Source: Bacillus sp. FJAT-42376 (GTDB lineage: Bacteria; Bacillota; Bacilli; Bacillales; Bacillaceae). From it: a stretch of DNA of 64,000 bases. Of the stretch, positions 29,711-40,097 are shown piece after piece. Each line of letters opens with the position of its first letter. Positions within the stretch are counted from its first letter, which is position 1. The notes beneath the pieces were generated by a model. It did not search any database. It saw only the letters and a list, made by a program, of their open reading frames with translations, and was not told where the DNA came from. A program made the translations under genes and the position numbers. The DNA is taken from positions 62,001 to 126,000 of the forward strand of contig NZ_CP033906.1 in the NCBI RefSeq assembly GCF_003816055.1. Direction: 5' to 3'.

Positions 29711-30892
29711 TTACACTTGCACCATAATCGCATCGCCCTGGCCGCCGCCGCTGCAGATGGCTGCCACCCCAATGCCGCCGCCCCGTCGTTTTAGCTCATG
29801 AATAAGCGTTAAGAGGATGCGTGCTCCGCTTGCACCAATCGGATGTCCCAGTGCTACTGCCCCGCCGTTTACATTCACTTTTTCCGGATCCAGGTCTGCC
29901 AGCTGATTGCTTGCAAGAGCTACATTCGCAAACGCTTCGTTGATTTCAAACAAATCAATGTCCGCCGCCGTTTTGCCGGTCTTCTTCAGCAGTTCATTGA
30001 TGACAACCCCGGGTGTCTTCGGAAAATCCTTTGCTTCCATGGCCACTGCGGTATGGGCAATGATTGTGGCTAATGGGGTTTTTCCTTCTTTTTCAGCCCG
30101 CTCCCCGCTCATCAGGACAAATGCTGCCGCTCCATCGTTTACGCCCGGGGCATTTCCTGCTGTAATGGTTCCTTCGTGGCCGAAAACCGGCTTGAGGCTG
30201 GATAGTCTTTCAAGAGAGGTATCCGGACGTGGCGCCTCATCTTGATCAACCGTGATTGGATCCCCTTTACGCTGAGGAACGCTGACCGGCACGATTTCTT
30301 CCCGGAAGAGTCCTTTTTTTATTGCCTCTGAAGCACGCTGATGGCTTCTCAGTGCCCACTCATCCTGGGATTCTCTCGTAATCTCCAACTCTCTTGCTGT
30401 TGAATTGCCGTACGTCCCCATATGCACTCCTTCAAAGCTGCAGGTAAGGCCGTCGTGGACCATTAAATCCTTAACAGACCCGTCTCCCATACGAAGCCCC
30501 CATCTTGCTTTCGGAACGATGTATGGCGCATTCGACATAGATTCCATACCGCCTGCGATAATGATTTCTTCATCTCCTGCACGGATGATTTGATCAGCCA
30601 TCGTTACACTTCTTAATCCGGACGCGCATACTTTATTCACGGTCTCTGTTTTCACTTCCCACGGAATGCCTGCGTGGCGTGCCGCCTGTCTCGAAGGAAT
30701 TTGTCCCTGCCCTCCCTGAAGAACATTTCCGAGAATGACTTCGCCGACATCTTCCGGACGGACGCCGCTTCTTTTAAGTGCTTCCTTCACAGCGATTCCG
30801 CCGAGTTCTGAGGCCGTTAAAGACTGAAGTGCTCCCCCAAATTTGCCAAAGGGTGTACGTGCTCCTGAAACGATTACCGTTTTTCCCATCAT
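29711..30892 (-). CDS. Acetyl-CoA C-acetyltransferase (thiolase)
   Basis: Cleaves 3-oxoacyl-CoA or condenses two acetyl-CoA. Nucleophile cysteine is in [12 protein letters not shown] near residue 89. The other catalytic motifs are [13 protein letters not shown] (His) and the C-terminal [14 protein letters not shown] (Cys). 393 residues. It has a GGAGG site seven bases before two tandem ATGs. Its upstream gap carries a cre site and a TetR-type palindrome, pointing to an internal promoter under carbon control. Confidence 0.94.
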   Translation of the reverse strand: MMGKTVIVSGARTPFGKFGGALQSLTASELGGIAVKEALKRSGVRPEDVGEVILGNVLQGGQGQIPSRQAARHAGIPWEVKTETVNKVCASGLRSVTMADQIIRAGDEEIIIAGGMESMSNAPYIVPKARWGLRMGDGSVKDLMVHDGLTCSFEGVHMGTYGNSTARELEITRESQDEWALRSHQRASEAIKKGLFREEIVPVSVPQRKGDPITVDQDEAPRPDTSLERLSSLKPVFGHEGTITAGNAPGVNDGAAAFVLMSGERAEKEGKTPLATIIAHTAVAMEAKDFPKTPGVVINELLKKTGKTAADIDLFEINEAFANVALASNQLADLDPEKVNVNGGAVALGHPIGASGARILLTLIHELKRRGGGIGVAAICSGGGQGDAIMVQV

Positions 30893-30913
30893 GTTTTCCT
30901 CCTCAAGGTTAGT

Positions 30914-30928
30914 AGCAAGCGCTTACAT
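30914..30928 (-). promoter_or_regulatory. CcpA cre site before the thiolase gene
   Basis: ATGTAAGCGCTTGCT on the minus strand fits the cre consensus WTGNAANCGNWNNCW at every position. It lies 22 bases upstream of the thiolase start, a position suited to repression by glucose. Confidence 0.7.
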
Positions 30929-30937
30929 TTAAAGGCG

Positions 30938-30960
30938 ACTGAACGCTCGCTCAGTTCAGT
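30938..30960. promoter_or_regulatory. TetR-type palindrome before the thiolase gene
   Basis: TGAACGCTCGCTCA (30940-30953) is an imperfect palindrome. It shares 11 of 14 positions with the perfect palindrome in the fadF promoter. A wider inverted pair ACTGAAC/GTTCAGT (30938-30944, 30954-30960) encloses it. Confidence 0.5.
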
Positions 30961-31006
30961 TAAAAAGGGACAGGCAGTACATACAGCACCGCCTTATCTC
31001 CCTTTC

Positions 31007-33118
31007 TTATGCTATTTCCTTCTTCACATCTCCGATGACCGATTTTTCAAGCAGCTCGGCTACATCATAGGTGGATACCGTTTCTTCAACTTCCTTCGCT
31101 TTGGTTCCGTCGCTGAGCATCGTCAGGCAATAAGGACATCCCGAGCTGATGACGGTCGGATTCACAGCAAGTGCCTGTTCGGTTCTCGCTACGTTGATGC
31201 GGGTTCCTGTATCCTCTTCCATCCACATCAAACCGCCTCCGGCTCCGCAGCACATTCCGGTTTCCCGTTTGCGGGCCATTTCAACAAGCTTGACGCCTGG
31301 AATCGCTTTTAAAAGGTCCCTTGGCGCATCGTACACATCATTGTAGCGTCCAAGGTAACAGGAATCATGGAAGGTAATCGTTTCCTTCACTTCATGCACC
31401 GGCTTCAGTCTGCCTTCCTTCACAAGCTTCGCAAGCAGTTCGGTATGGTGATAGACCTCTGCATTCAGTCCGAAGTCCGGATACTCATTTTTGAAAATAT
31501 TGTAGGCATGCGGATCGATCGTGACGATCTTCTTCACACCAATTTTCTCGAATTCATCAATATTTTTCGTCGCCAGCTCCTGGAATAAGAACTCATTTCC
31601 AAGTCTTCTAGGTGTATCGCCTGAGTTTTTCTCCTTATTGCCGAGGATCGCAAATTTCACACCCGCTTCATTCATCAGCTTGGCAAAAGAAAGAGCGATT
31701 TTCTGGCTGCGGTTATCAAAGGATCCCATGGAGCCCACCCAGAACAGGTATTCAAACTCTTCCTCCTGTTTTTGAAGCTCTTTCACCGTCGGGATGACCA
31801 CATCTTCGCGCGCTTCACGCCAGTTCTCACGCTCTTTGCGATTCAGTCCCCAAGGATTCCCCTGACGCTCTATGTTCGTCATCGCACGCTGTGCATCGGC
31901 ATCAAGCTTACCCTCAGTCAAAACAAGATACCGGCGAAGATCAATAATCTTATCCACGTGTTCATTCATGACCGGACACTGGTCTTCACAGTTGCGGCAA
32001 GTCGTACAAGCCCAGATTTCTTCTTCTGTAATGACTTCGCCAATCAGGCTCGGGTTGTACGCGACAGCTGCGGCTGCTTCTTTGGATCCCTGACCTGCTG
32101 AAGCCATGGCCAGCTGATTCCCCTGTGTTTCGGCAAAGGCGAAGGCCGGCACCCATGGTGTCTGGGAGGTTACGGCTGCCCCTTTATCTGTAAGGTGATC
32201 CCTTAAACGCAAAATCAGGTCCATAGGTGATAGCATTTTGCCTGTTCCGGTTGCCGGACACATGTTTGTGCACCTTCCGCATTCCACACAGGCATAAAGA
32301 TCAATAAGCTGGGACTGGCGGAAATCTTCTATTTTCCCCACTCCGAATGATTCCTGGGATTCATCTTCAAAATCAATTTTTTCAAGCTTTGCCGGCGGCC
32401 CCACTCTGGAGAAGAATGTATTGGCCGGTCCTGCGATTAAGTGGGCATGCTTGGATTGAGGGACGTACACAAGGAACGTCAGCAAAATCAGCAAATGCAC
32501 CCACCACGATACGTAGAAAACGGCAATTGCGGCCGTTTCATTCATAAAACTGAAAAGGAATGCGAGGGACGATGCGATCGGCTCTGTCCATGTTAATTCA
32601 TGATCATGCCAAATGATGCCCATTGCATTTCCGAGCAAAACGGAAAGCATGAGTCCGCCAATAAAGATCAGGACGAGTCCCGCTTTAAAATTCCGTTTTA
32701 AGCGGACGAGTTTTTCAATGTATCTTCTGTAAAAAGCCCATACAACTGCTACTAAAATGACAAACGTGACAATCTCCTGGAAAAACGTAAAGCCCGGATA
32801 GAGCGGCCCAAGCGGCAAATGGCTGCCAGGCGACAGTCCTTTTATAATGAAATCAATGGCACCGAACTGAACGAGGATAAACCCATAAAAGAACATGACA
32901 TGGATGATTCCGCTCTTTTTATCCTTCAGCAGCTTTTTCTGGCCAAAAACATTCACCCATATCCGGTCCAGTCTCTCTTTCCACTTTCCATCGAACTCTT
33001 CTTTTTTGCCCATCCGGATGTAAGCAATCCGGGAGCGGATTAAATGAACAAACAGCGCAACTGCGTAAGCGGTTACAAACAAGAATGCAATAAGATTGAT
33101 CCACAGCAGTGTGTTCAT
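31007..33118 (-). CDS. fadF: Membrane-bound iron-sulfur oxidoreductase FadF (YwjF)
   Basis: 703-residue electron carrier of the GlpC/HdrD type that in Bacillus probably passes electrons from acyl-CoA dehydrogenase and ETF to the quinone pool. About five to six transmembrane segments occupy residues 1-215. Two 4Fe-4S motifs follow (CVECGRCTNMCP near 277 and CTTCRNCEDQCP near 370), then two CCG domains (HDSCYLGRYN and MCCGAGGG). It has a strong promoter upstream. It leads the acyl-CoA cluster. Confidence 0.93.
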   Translation of the reverse strand: MNTLLWINLIAFLFVTAYAVALFVHLIRSRIAYIRMGKKEEFDGKWKERLDRIWVNVFGQKKLLKDKKSGIIHVMFFYGFILVQFGAIDFIIKGLSPGSHLPLGPLYPGFTFFQEIVTFVILVAVVWAFYRRYIEKLVRLKRNFKAGLVLIFIGGLMLSVLLGNAMGIIWHDHELTWTEPIASSLAFLFSFMNETAAIAVFYVSWWVHLLILLTFLVYVPQSKHAHLIAGPANTFFSRVGPPAKLEKIDFEDESQESFGVGKIEDFRQSQLIDLYACVECGRCTNMCPATGTGKMLSPMDLILRLRDHLTDKGAAVTSQTPWVPAFAFAETQGNQLAMASAGQGSKEAAAAVAYNPSLIGEVITEEEIWACTTCRNCEDQCPVMNEHVDKIIDLRRYLVLTEGKLDADAQRAMTNIERQGNPWGLNRKERENWREAREDVVIPTVKELQKQEEEFEYLFWVGSMGSFDNRSQKIALSFAKLMNEAGVKFAILGNKEKNSGDTPRRLGNEFLFQELATKNIDEFEKIGVKKIVTIDPHAYNIFKNEYPDFGLNAEVYHHTELLAKLVKEGRLKPVHEVKETITFHDSCYLGRYNDVYDAPRDLLKAIPGVKLVEMARKRETGMCCGAGGGLMWMEEDTGTRINVARTEQALAVNPTVISSGCPYCLTMLSDGTKAKEVEETVSTYDVAELLEKSVIGDVKKEIA

Positions 33119-33207
33119 TCCGTTTCCCCCTATCTGATGTATAAAATGTATCTCCCATCTTCAGAAAATTTCAAAACAGAAAATTTTCAGAAATTATCCC
33201 TATCTTC

Positions 33208-33236
33208 ATCATAAATATGAATGAGCATTCAGTCAA
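33208..33236 (-). promoter_or_regulatory. fadF promoter with an embedded operator
   Basis: On the minus strand TTGACT (33231-33236), 17 bases, TATGAT (33208-33213). The spacer contains the perfect 14-base palindrome TGAATGAGCATTCA (33218-33231), which overlaps the last -35 base. The palindrome resembles fatty-acid TetR/FadR operators (TGAATGA...TCATTCA) with closer half-sites. A repressor bound there would block RNA polymerase. Confidence 0.8.
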
Positions 33237-33321
33237 TCCTTTTTCCTTGAATCTTTTTCATAATTTTCCCTATCTCGTCCATCATAAAGGAGACACATAC
33301 AATTTGAAAGAGGGAATGGCT

Positions 33322-34518
33322 ATGGCCTTTTTTATGATCATTCTTTTTGTCCTCCTCGTTACGGTTTGGATCCGTCTCGATTTTTCGCTTGGCTACAGCC
33401 GGCATCTTCGCAATAACGGACCCATGCTATATCCGTACCGAAATGGAGACATCCAGTTTTTTTCAGATGGACAGGAATTTTATCAGCATTATTTTCAATC
33501 GCTGCAGAATGCCCGGTCATCCATCTATGTAAGTTTTTATATCGTAAAAGGGGACGAAGAAATCAGCCAGACCTTTCTCACGATCTTAGGAAAAAAAGCA
33601 CAGGAGGGGCTTCAAGTTTATTTGCTTCTGGACCGGCTTGGATCCCTGAAAGCTTCAAATAAAATCCTGAAGCAAATTCAGCGACAGGGAGTTCATTTTT
33701 CATACTCACATACCCCAAAGTTTCCTTGCTTTTTTTTCACTCTTCAAGCCCGCAATCACCGGAAAATCTCAGTGATTGACTGCCAAACCGGATACCTCGG
33801 CGGATATAATATCGGGAAAGAGTACATCGGGAAAAATCCAAAGCTCGGATACTGGCGTGATTACCATCTTAGTTTTACAGGGGCAGGGATTCAGGACTTG
33901 CTGGAACAATTTCAAAGGGACTGGAATCAGACAGGGGCAAACCGCTTCCATCTGCCCGAAATCTCCGCTGAAGCATCCGGTACGGTTCGTTACCGGTTTA
34001 TTTCTACATACGGAAAAGCACTTGATGACCAGTTCCTTTCTTTTATCCATCGTGCAAAAAGAGAAATCATCATCTGCTCTCCCTATTTTATCCCCGGCAG
34101 CAAACTGCAGACTGAACTGCTTCGTGCTCTGGAAAGAGGGGTAAAAGTAAGAATCATCGTACCGATGCGCTCCGACCATCTGCTTGTAAAAGAAGCAGCT
34201 TTTCCCTATTACGGGCCTTTGCTTAAAGCCGGGGCAAAGATTCACCGATTTTATCCAGGCTTCTATCACGCAAAGATTATCCTGATTGATGAAGCGTTCT
34301 GTGATATCGGAACAGCAAATTTTGACAAACGGAGTATGTATTTAAATGATGAAATGAATGCGTTTATTGAGGATCGGGCTTTCGCAGAAAAAGTGAGAGC
34401 CAGCATTTTAAAAGACATCCACGATTCCGAACAGCTGCTGTACGAGGATTACCTGAAAAGGCCGTATGTACAGAGGGTAAAGGAAAAAGCGGCCACTTTT
34501 GTGTCCCTGTTTTTGTAA
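33322..34518 (+). CDS. clsB: Cardiolipin synthase (ClsB/YwjE type)
   Basis: Phospholipase-D-superfamily enzyme making cardiolipin from phosphatidylglycerol. One N-terminal membrane segment (FFMIILFVLLVTVWI) and two HKD motifs: NHRKISVIDCQTGYLGGYN near residue 150 and YHAKIILIDEAFCDIGTANFDKRS near residue 315. The first reads HRK rather than HxK-x4-D with Asp following at the normal spacing (HRKISVID). The start is ATG at 33322 after AGAGGG; the upstream frame to 33217 runs through the fadF operator. 398 residues. Confidence 0.92.
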   Translation: MAFFMIILFVLLVTVWIRLDFSLGYSRHLRNNGPMLYPYRNGDIQFFSDGQEFYQHYFQSLQNARSSIYVSFYIVKGDEEISQTFLTILGKKAQEGLQVYLLLDRLGSLKASNKILKQIQRQGVHFSYSHTPKFPCFFFTLQARNHRKISVIDCQTGYLGGYNIGKEYIGKNPKLGYWRDYHLSFTGAGIQDLLEQFQRDWNQTGANRFHLPEISAEASGTVRYRFISTYGKALDDQFLSFIHRAKREIIICSPYFIPGSKLQTELLRALERGVKVRIIVPMRSDHLLVKEAAFPYYGPLLKAGAKIHRFYPGFYHAKIILIDEAFCDIGTANFDKRSMYLNDEMNAFIEDRAFAEKVRASILKDIHDSEQLLYEDYLKRPYVQRVKEKAATFVSLFL

Positions 34519-34577
34519 GGGTTTATACCCCTGTCACCTGCGGTCTGTCAAACATTCTGTAAAACAAGGAGAGAACC

Positions 34578-35537
34578 ATGAAAATCAGGTTTGGCTACGT
34601 CGCAAACGCCCTTTCTCTGTGGGATTGCTCACCCGCTAAAACCATGACCTTTGCGAGATATAAAAATCTTGAAAACCATGAACGCGAAGAGGCGCTTCAC
34701 CGCGTTACGAGACAAAATCTTGAGCATACGCTGCGTATTATTCATTACAACATTGCACATGAAATTCACCTATACCGCTTTTCATCAAGCCTGGTTCCGC
34801 TCGCAACCCACCCTGATGCAAGCTGGGATTTTGTCACCCCATTCAGGGATGCGTTTAGAGAAATTGGAGATTTAGTAAAAAAACACAAAATCCGGACAAG
34901 TTTTCATCCCAATCAATTTACCCTTTTTACAAGTGACCGGCCTTCCATTACGGAAAATTCCGTGAGGGACATGGCGTATCATTTTGACATGCTTGAAGCC
35001 ATGGGACTTGAAGAGGAAGGTCTAATGAACATCCATGTCGGCGGGGCATACGGGGACAAAACCGCTTCCGCCGAACGTTTTTTTGAAAACATTCAATCGC
35101 TGCCGGCCCCTGTTTTCTCCAGAATGACTTTGGAGAACGATGATAAAACCTATACAACAAATGAAACGCTGCAAATATGCGAAAAGGGAGGCATTCCCCT
35201 CATGTTTGATTATCACCACCATCAGGCGAACAAAAATGAAGGGGATGATAAACTCGAGGATTTGCTTCCGAGATTTTTTCATACTTGGAATCGCGTCGGC
35301 CTTCCGCCGAAAATCCACCTGTCTTCGCCCAAAAGTGAAAAAGAATACCGCAGTCACGCGGATTTTGTGGATGCGGAATATATCCTGCCTCTTCTCAAGA
35401 TGCTGAAGGAATTCGATGTTGATGTGGATATGATGATTGAGGCAAAACAGAAGGATTTCGCCTTATTCAAACTAGTGGAGGACGTCTCGAAAATACGCGG
35501 AGTGAAGCGGATGGACGGGGGGAGTGTGGTGTGGTGA
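34578..35537 (+). CDS. uvsE: UV DNA damage endonuclease
   Basis: Nicks DNA 5' to UV photoproducts (UVDE family, TIM barrel with a metal cluster). Motifs include [62 protein letters not shown] and IHLSSPKS, which supply the His, Glu and Asp metal ligands. 319 residues. It follows clsB by 60 bases, the order seen in B. subtilis (ywjE-ywjD). Confidence 0.94.
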   Translation: MKIRFGYVANALSLWDCSPAKTMTFARYKNLENHEREEALHRVTRQNLEHTLRIIHYNIAHEIHLYRFSSSLVPLATHPDASWDFVTPFRDAFREIGDLVKKHKIRTSFHPNQFTLFTSDRPSITENSVRDMAYHFDMLEAMGLEEEGLMNIHVGGAYGDKTASAERFFENIQSLPAPVFSRMTLENDDKTYTTNETLQICEKGGIPLMFDYHHHQANKNEGDDKLEDLLPRFFHTWNRVGLPPKIHLSSPKSEKEYRSHADFVDAEYILPLLKMLKEFDVDVDMMIEAKQKDFALFKLVEDVSKIRGVKRMDGGSVVW

Positions 35538-35558
35538 GGGAGTGAGCGGCTGTGCTGT

Positions 35559-35811
35559 GCACTGACCCCCGCTCTGCTAAAGCACTAAAACTCCGTCCCC
35601 TTCTCTTTTAATCTTCCTTCTGACAAGGACTTTGCTGGTTATTCCTCTGTCCCTCAGTACGGTGAAGGAATGGGGGTCAGTGCAATGCACTGACCCCCGT
35701 TCTGATAAAGCACTAAAACTCCGTCACCGCTCGGTACGAACCCTTTCCGCACAGGCATTTACAAATATCTTCCTCTGTCCCCTGCTGCGGTGAAGCGCCG
35801 GGGGTCAGTGC
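35559..35811. repeat. Two tandem 125-bp elements
   Basis: Units 35559-35683 and 35687-35811, each exactly 125 bp, separated by AAT. Ends GCACTGACCCCCG and GGGGGTCAGTGC; interior blocks AAAGCACTAAAACTCCGTC and CTCTGTCCCnGnTnCGGTGAA. Opposite orientation to the copies at 9426 and 53415. The junction is a long palindrome. Fills the gap between convergent uvsE and argS. Confidence 0.88.
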
Positions 35812-35822
35812 AAGCCGAAAGG

Positions 35823-35851
35823 AAAAACCCCCGCACCATTAGGTACGGGGG
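35823..35851 (-). terminator. Terminator after argS
   Basis: Stem CCCCCGcACC / GGTaCGGGGG with an ATTA loop and five T residues on the minus strand, nine bases past the argS stop. Confidence 0.88.
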
Positions 35852-35859
35852 CAAAGATG

Positions 35860-37530
35860 TTACATTTTTTCCGGTGCAGATACACCGATCAGTGTTAGTG
35901 CATTTTTCAATGTTTGCTGGGTCGCTTTCATTAGAGAAAGGCGTGCCTTTGATTTCTCTTCGTTTTCCGGGTCCAATACTTTTTCTGCGTTGTAGAAGCT
36001 GTGCAGTGTGGATGCCAGATCGAAAATATAGTTGGTGATGCGGTGCGGAATGCGTTTTTGGGCAGCGTCTGCCACTGCTTCCGGGAATTCACCCAGCTTT
36101 TTCAGCAGATCGGTTTCTTTTTCGGAAAGTTCAGCGCCTAATACGTTTTCTTTGCCGAAGGACAGCCCCTGCTCTTCGCCCTGGCGAAGCATGCTGCAAA
36201 TACGGGCATGAGCATATTGAGCGTAAAATACCGGGTTTTCGTTGGATTTTGAAACGGCTAAATCCATGTCGAAGTCCATATGTGTATCTGCACTTCTCAT
36301 GGCAAAGAAATAGCGCACAGCGTCCAGGCCGACTTCTTCCATTAGGTCACGCATGGTCACGGCTTTTCCGGTCCGTTTGCTCATTTTCATTTTTTCGCCG
36401 TCTTTGTACAGATGGACGAGCTGAATGATTTCCACTTCAAGCGTTTCTTTACTATAGCCGAGCGCTTCGATCGCGGCTTTCATACGCGGGATGTAGCCAT
36501 GGTGGTCTGCGCCCCAGATGTTGATAAGCTTTGTGAATCCGCGGTCAAGCTTATCTTTGTGGTAGGCAATATCCGGTGTCAGGTAGGTGTAAGAGCCGTC
36601 GTTTTTAATTAAGACGCGGTCTTTATCATCCCCGAACTCCGTAGAGCGGAACCATGTTGCCCCTTCCTCTTCAAAGATATGGCCTTTTTCGCGAAGAGCG
36701 GCAAGAGCCGTATCAATTTTTCCGTTCTCGTATAGAGAGGTTTCTGAATACCAGACATCAAACGGCACACGGAAGGCATCCAGGTCCTTTTTCAATTTAT
36801 CCATTTCGAATTTCAGTCCGTATTCACGGAAGAATCCAAGGCGTTCGTCACGGGACTCCGCTACAAAACGGTCGCCGTATTCGTCAGCAAGCTTTTGGCC
36901 GATTTCCTTAATATCCTGGCCGTGATAGCCGTCTTCCGGCATAGGCGTGTCCTGGCCGACTGCCTGCAGGTAACGGGCTTCTATGGATAGAGCGAGGTTG
37001 TTGATTTGGTTCCCTGCGTCATTGATGTAGTATTCCCGTGAAACATCATAGCCCGCTTTTTCAAGAATGTTGCATAGAGAATCCCCAACAGCTGCTCCCC
37101 GTGCGTGACCGAGGTGAAGGGTTCCTGTCGGGTTGGCTGAAACAAATTCGACTTGAAGTTTTTCGCCGTTCCCAATATTGGTTTCTCCATATTTTTCTCC
37201 TGCCTCAAGGATGGCAGGTACTAAATCGGCAAGATAGGCATTGTTCATGTAGAAATTGATGAAGCCAGGTCCTGCAATTTCTATTTTTTCGATCGATGCT
37301 TTCTCTTTGTCAAAGTGCTTGACGATTTCGTCTGCGATCATGCGCGGCGCTTTTTTTGCCACTCTTGCAAGCTGCATAGCCATATTGGTAGAGAAATCTC
37401 CATGTGCTTTTTCTTTCGGCACTTCGAGGATCACATCCGGGATTTGCGATGCTTCTGCAAGTCCTGCATTCTGAACTGAAGCTTTTACTTCTTCTTTTAA
37501 CCGCTCTTTCATTTGCTCGACGATGTTCAT
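35860..37530 (-). CDS. argS: Arginyl-tRNA synthetase
   Basis: Charges tRNA-Arg; class I enzyme. HIGH-type motif [20 protein letters not shown] near residue 130 and a KMSK-like [12 protein letters not shown] near residue 375. The N-terminal Add-1 and C-terminal DALR anticodon-binding domain (ending [12 protein letters not shown]) are present. 556 residues. The start overlaps the ywiB stop in an ATGA, so translation is coupled. No T-box leader is present before the operon. Confidence 0.97.
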   Translation of the reverse strand: MNIVEQMKERLKEEVKASVQNAGLAEASQIPDVILEVPKEKAHGDFSTNMAMQLARVAKKAPRMIADEIVKHFDKEKASIEKIEIAGPGFINFYMNNAYLADLVPAILEAGEKYGETNIGNGEKLQVEFVSANPTGTLHLGHARGAAVGDSLCNILEKAGYDVSREYYINDAGNQINNLALSIEARYLQAVGQDTPMPEDGYHGQDIKEIGQKLADEYGDRFVAESRDERLGFFREYGLKFEMDKLKKDLDAFRVPFDVWYSETSLYENGKIDTALAALREKGHIFEEEGATWFRSTEFGDDKDRVLIKNDGSYTYLTPDIAYHKDKLDRGFTKLINIWGADHHGYIPRMKAAIEALGYSKETLEVEIIQLVHLYKDGEKMKMSKRTGKAVTMRDLMEEVGLDAVRYFFAMRSADTHMDFDMDLAVSKSNENPVFYAQYAHARICSMLRQGEEQGLSFGKENVLGAELSEKETDLLKKLGEFPEAVADAAQKRIPHRITNYIFDLASTLHSFYNAEKVLDPENEEKSKARLSLMKATQQTLKNALTLIGVSAPEKM

Positions 37531-37958
37531 GACGTTGCCTCCTTAAAATCAATTAAAAGGGAGTGAAGGTGGCTTTGCCCTTCTCCCATGTGCAATTCGT
37601 ACTCAATTTCCAGTTTGCCTTCAGCAGATTCGGGATGAATATCTTGAGTCATTCTTGACGTATACGTGGTCATTTGCAGGGTACCGAGAGGGGTTTTATA
37701 ATGCGTGAGCGTTTCGGTATCCTTAATAAAACGCTGTTTCATGGAGACAGCGCCCGACCTGAAGACGAGCGTTTCGCCGGGCTTCATTTTCACAATCGTC
37801 TGGATGGTTCCGTATTCCTGTTCTTCTTTATAAGACAGGTAGGGAACCGAATCTTTTATGTAAAAGCTGCCGCTTGAACGGAACTCAATGATTTCCGTAT
37901 CTCCTTCATTTCTGATCTTAGAATGAATGTAGAGGTTTACTGGTGTCTGTTCTTTCAT
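37527..37958 (-). CDS. ywiB: DUF1934 beta-barrel protein YwiB
   Basis: About 143-residue protein of the DUF1934/YwiB family, a calycin-like beta barrel of unknown function ([55 protein letters not shown]). The ATG at 37958 lies about ten bases after AAGGA; the GTG at 37967 is too close. It is coupled to argS, as in B. subtilis. Confidence 0.85.
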   Translation of the reverse strand: MKEQTPVNLYIHSKIRNEGDTEIIEFRSSGSFYIKDSVPYLSYKEEQEYGTIQTIVKMKPGETLVFRSGAVSMKQRFIKDTETLTHYKTPLGTLQMTTYTSRMTQDIHPESAEGKLEIEYELHMGEGQSHLHSLLIDFKEATS

Positions 37959-38047
37959 TCCGGACACATCCTTCCACTATAACTACAATAGTATAAAGAT
38001 TCTTCCAAGAAAGTTCAATAGAACGCGGAATTTGGAAATAAAAAAAC

Positions 38048-38095
38048 GGACTGTCCGCTATAAATCGCCAAAACGGCGCCTTATGTGAACAGTCC
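38048..38095 (-). terminator. Terminator after speB
   Basis: Outer stem GGACTGT (38048-38054) / ACAGTCC (38089-38095) with an inner CGCC-AAAA-GGCG-type stem, followed by a run of seven T on the minus strand. Confidence 0.8.
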
Positions 38096-38104
38096 TTATG
38101 TTTT

Positions 38105-38983
38105 CTAGCGCTTTTGAACCCAGCCAAGGATCATCTCGCGGATGAGCTTGCTCGCTGTATTCGCAGTCTGCTCGGAAGGGTCGTAAATTGGTGCTACTTC
38201 TACTAGATCTGCCCCAACTACCTTCACTTCAGAACGGGCGATTTCATGGATGGATGCAAGCAATTCCTTAGAGGTAATGCCCCCTGCGTCCACAGTTCCG
38301 GTTCCAGGAGCATGGGCAGGGTCCAATACGTCAATGTCGATCGTTACATATACCGGACGTCCGGCTAGCTTTGGCAGAATTTCTTTAAGAGGCTCAAGCA
38401 CTTCAAATTTCGAGATGTGCATGCCAGCTTCCTTCGCCCATTGGAATTCTTCCTTCATACCGGAACGGATGCCAAAGGAGTATACATTTTCAGGTCCGAT
38501 ATGCTCGGCAATTTTGCGGATTGGCGTAGAATGGGAAAGCGGTTCTCCCTCATATTCCTCGCGAAGATCCGTATGGGCGTCCATATGGATGATTGCAAGG
38601 TCAGGATATTTCTTCGCGACAGCTTTCATCACCGGCCAGGAAACAAGGTGTTCCCCGCCCATGCCAAGCGGGAACTTGTCCGCTGCCATCAGACCGTCAA
38701 TGTATTCCTCAATCATATCGATGCTGCGCTGCGGATTGCCGAATGGAAGCGGGATGTCGCCTGCGTCAAAGTATTTTACCTCTTCAAGCTCACGGTCCAG
38801 ATACGCGCTGTACTCCTCGAGGCCGATGGACACTTCGCGGATGCGGGCCGGGCCGAATCTTGATCCCGGACGGTAGCTCACAGTCCAGTCCATTGGCATG
38901 CCGTAAATGACCGCCTCGCTTTCCTCATAAGACGGATGGCTTTTAATAAATACGTTCCCCGAATAAGCTTCATCAAATTTCAT
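38105..38983 (-). CDS. speB: Agmatinase
   Basis: Hydrolyses agmatine to putrescine and urea; ureohydrolase with two Mn ions. Metal motifs: GGEHLVSW near residue 108, IHMDAHTDLREEYEG near 133, SHSTPIR, and DIDVLDPAHAPGTGT near 212. 292 residues. It follows speE on the same strand, so putrescine production and use are in one unit. Confidence 0.95.
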   Translation of the reverse strand: MKFDEAYSGNVFIKSHPSYEESEAVIYGMPMDWTVSYRPGSRFGPARIREVSIGLEEYSAYLDRELEEVKYFDAGDIPLPFGNPQRSIDMIEEYIDGLMAADKFPLGMGGEHLVSWPVMKAVAKKYPDLAIIHMDAHTDLREEYEGEPLSHSTPIRKIAEHIGPENVYSFGIRSGMKEEFQWAKEAGMHISKFEVLEPLKEILPKLAGRPVYVTIDIDVLDPAHAPGTGTVDAGGITSKELLASIHEIARSEVKVVGADLVEVAPIYDPSEQTANTASKLIREMILGWVQKR

Positions 38984-39004
38984 TTTTCACCCTCCAATTT
39001 AGGA

Positions 39005-39029
39005 AAGGGCGTTTTCATTAAACGCCCTT
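39005..39029 (-). other. Hairpin between speE and speB
   Basis: Perfect ten-base-pair stem AAGGGCGTTT / AAACGCCCTT with a five-base loop and only a short T-run. It lies between two genes of one operon, so it may be a partial terminator or a processing site. Confidence 0.6.
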
Positions 39030-39039
39030 CTAGCTGATG

Positions 39040-39870
39040 TTATTTTGTTAAATCCTGTACAAACTTCGGCAGTACGAATGCTGCTTTATGAAGCTCTTTT
39101 GTATAGTACTTCGTATCGATTTCATGGAAACGCTCTTCCGGCACTTCAAGCGGATTGTATTTTTTGGATCCGATTGTGAATGTCCACATGCCGCTTGGGT
39201 ATGTCGGGATGTTGGCAATGTAAAGATTCGTGATCGGGAAGATTTCGCGTACATCGCGCTGTACGTTGCGGATCAAGTCCGGAGTGAACCATGGGTTGTC
39301 CGATTGCGCCACGAAAATTCCGTCTTCTTTCAGTGCTCTTGAAATCCCTGCATAGAAGCCTTTTGTGAAAAGATTGACTGCCGGTCCGACAGGCTCTGTG
39401 CTGTCGACCATGATGACATCGTACTCGTTTTCGCTCTCCGCGATATGAAGGAACCCGTCTCCTACTTTCACATCTACGCGCGGATCATCAAGCTTTCCTG
39501 CGATTTCAGGCAGGAATTTTTTTGAGTACTCAATGACTTTTCCGTCAATATCCACAAGCGTTGCTTTCTTCACACTTGGGTGCTTAAGAATTTCACGGAT
39601 GACCCCGCCGTCACCGCCGCCTACCACAAGGACGTTTTCAGGATTCGGGTGCGTGAAAAGAGGAACGTGCGCCACCATTTCATGGTAAACGAACTCGTCC
39701 TTTTGAGACGTCATCACCATGCCGTCCAAATAGAGCATGTTGCCGAATTCTTCGGTTTCCACCATTTCCAGGTGCTGAAATTCCGTTTGTTCTGTATGTA
39801 AAGTGCGCTTAATTTTCATTGTGATTCCAAAGCTGTCAGTCTGCTTCTCTGTATACCATAGTTCGGACAT
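39040..39870 (-). CDS. speE: Spermidine synthase
   Basis: Transfers aminopropyl from decarboxylated SAM to putrescine. Motifs: [34 protein letters not shown] near residue 68 (SAM-like fold), [17 protein letters not shown], and the catalytic Asp in [12 protein letters not shown] near 157. 276 residues, no signal. speE-speB order as in B. subtilis. Confidence 0.96.
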   Translation of the reverse strand: MSELWYTEKQTDSFGITMKIKRTLHTEQTEFQHLEMVETEEFGNMLYLDGMVMTSQKDEFVYHEMVAHVPLFTHPNPENVLVVGGGDGGVIREILKHPSVKKATLVDIDGKVIEYSKKFLPEIAGKLDDPRVDVKVGDGFLHIAESENEYDVIMVDSTEPVGPAVNLFTKGFYAGISRALKEDGIFVAQSDNPWFTPDLIRNVQRDVREIFPITNLYIANIPTYPSGMWTFTIGSKKYNPLEVPEERFHEIDTKYYTKELHKAAFVLPKFVQDLTK

Positions 39871-40031
39871 GTTTTAATCATCCTTTCGTGTGTGTGTTCA
39901 TTTCGGAGACCGTCTTATTTTGCTCACTTTTTAACCTACCCTATCAAAATGAAACAAAACCCTGTATCAACCTCAAAAAAAGTATAGAGGAATCCTGCAA
40001 AAATGCAAGAAATTTTTCAATGCCTCTGCTT

Positions 40032-40061
40032 GTTTAGAAAAGCCGTTCTTTTTCCATAATG
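40032..40061 (+). promoter_or_regulatory. Probable sigma-F promoter of pbpG
   Basis: GTTTA (40032-40036), 15 bases, TTCCATAATG (40052-40061). The -10 fits eight of ten GGNNANAHTR positions, and the spacing equals that of the spoIIR and rsfA promoters in this window. pbpG is a forespore gene in B. subtilis. Confidence 0.55.
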
Positions 40062-40097
40062 GTAAGAAAAGAATGTGACGAAACGGGGTGTAAAAGA

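Noticed and set aside
33217..33321. N-terminal extension of cardiolipin synthase to 33217
   Set aside because: It would translate the fadF promoter and operator; the ATG at 33322 has AGAGGG and gives the B. subtilis length.
37527..38104. T-box leader for argS
   Set aside because: No T-box sequence (GGGTGGnACCGCG) is present, and argS is translationally coupled to ywiB.
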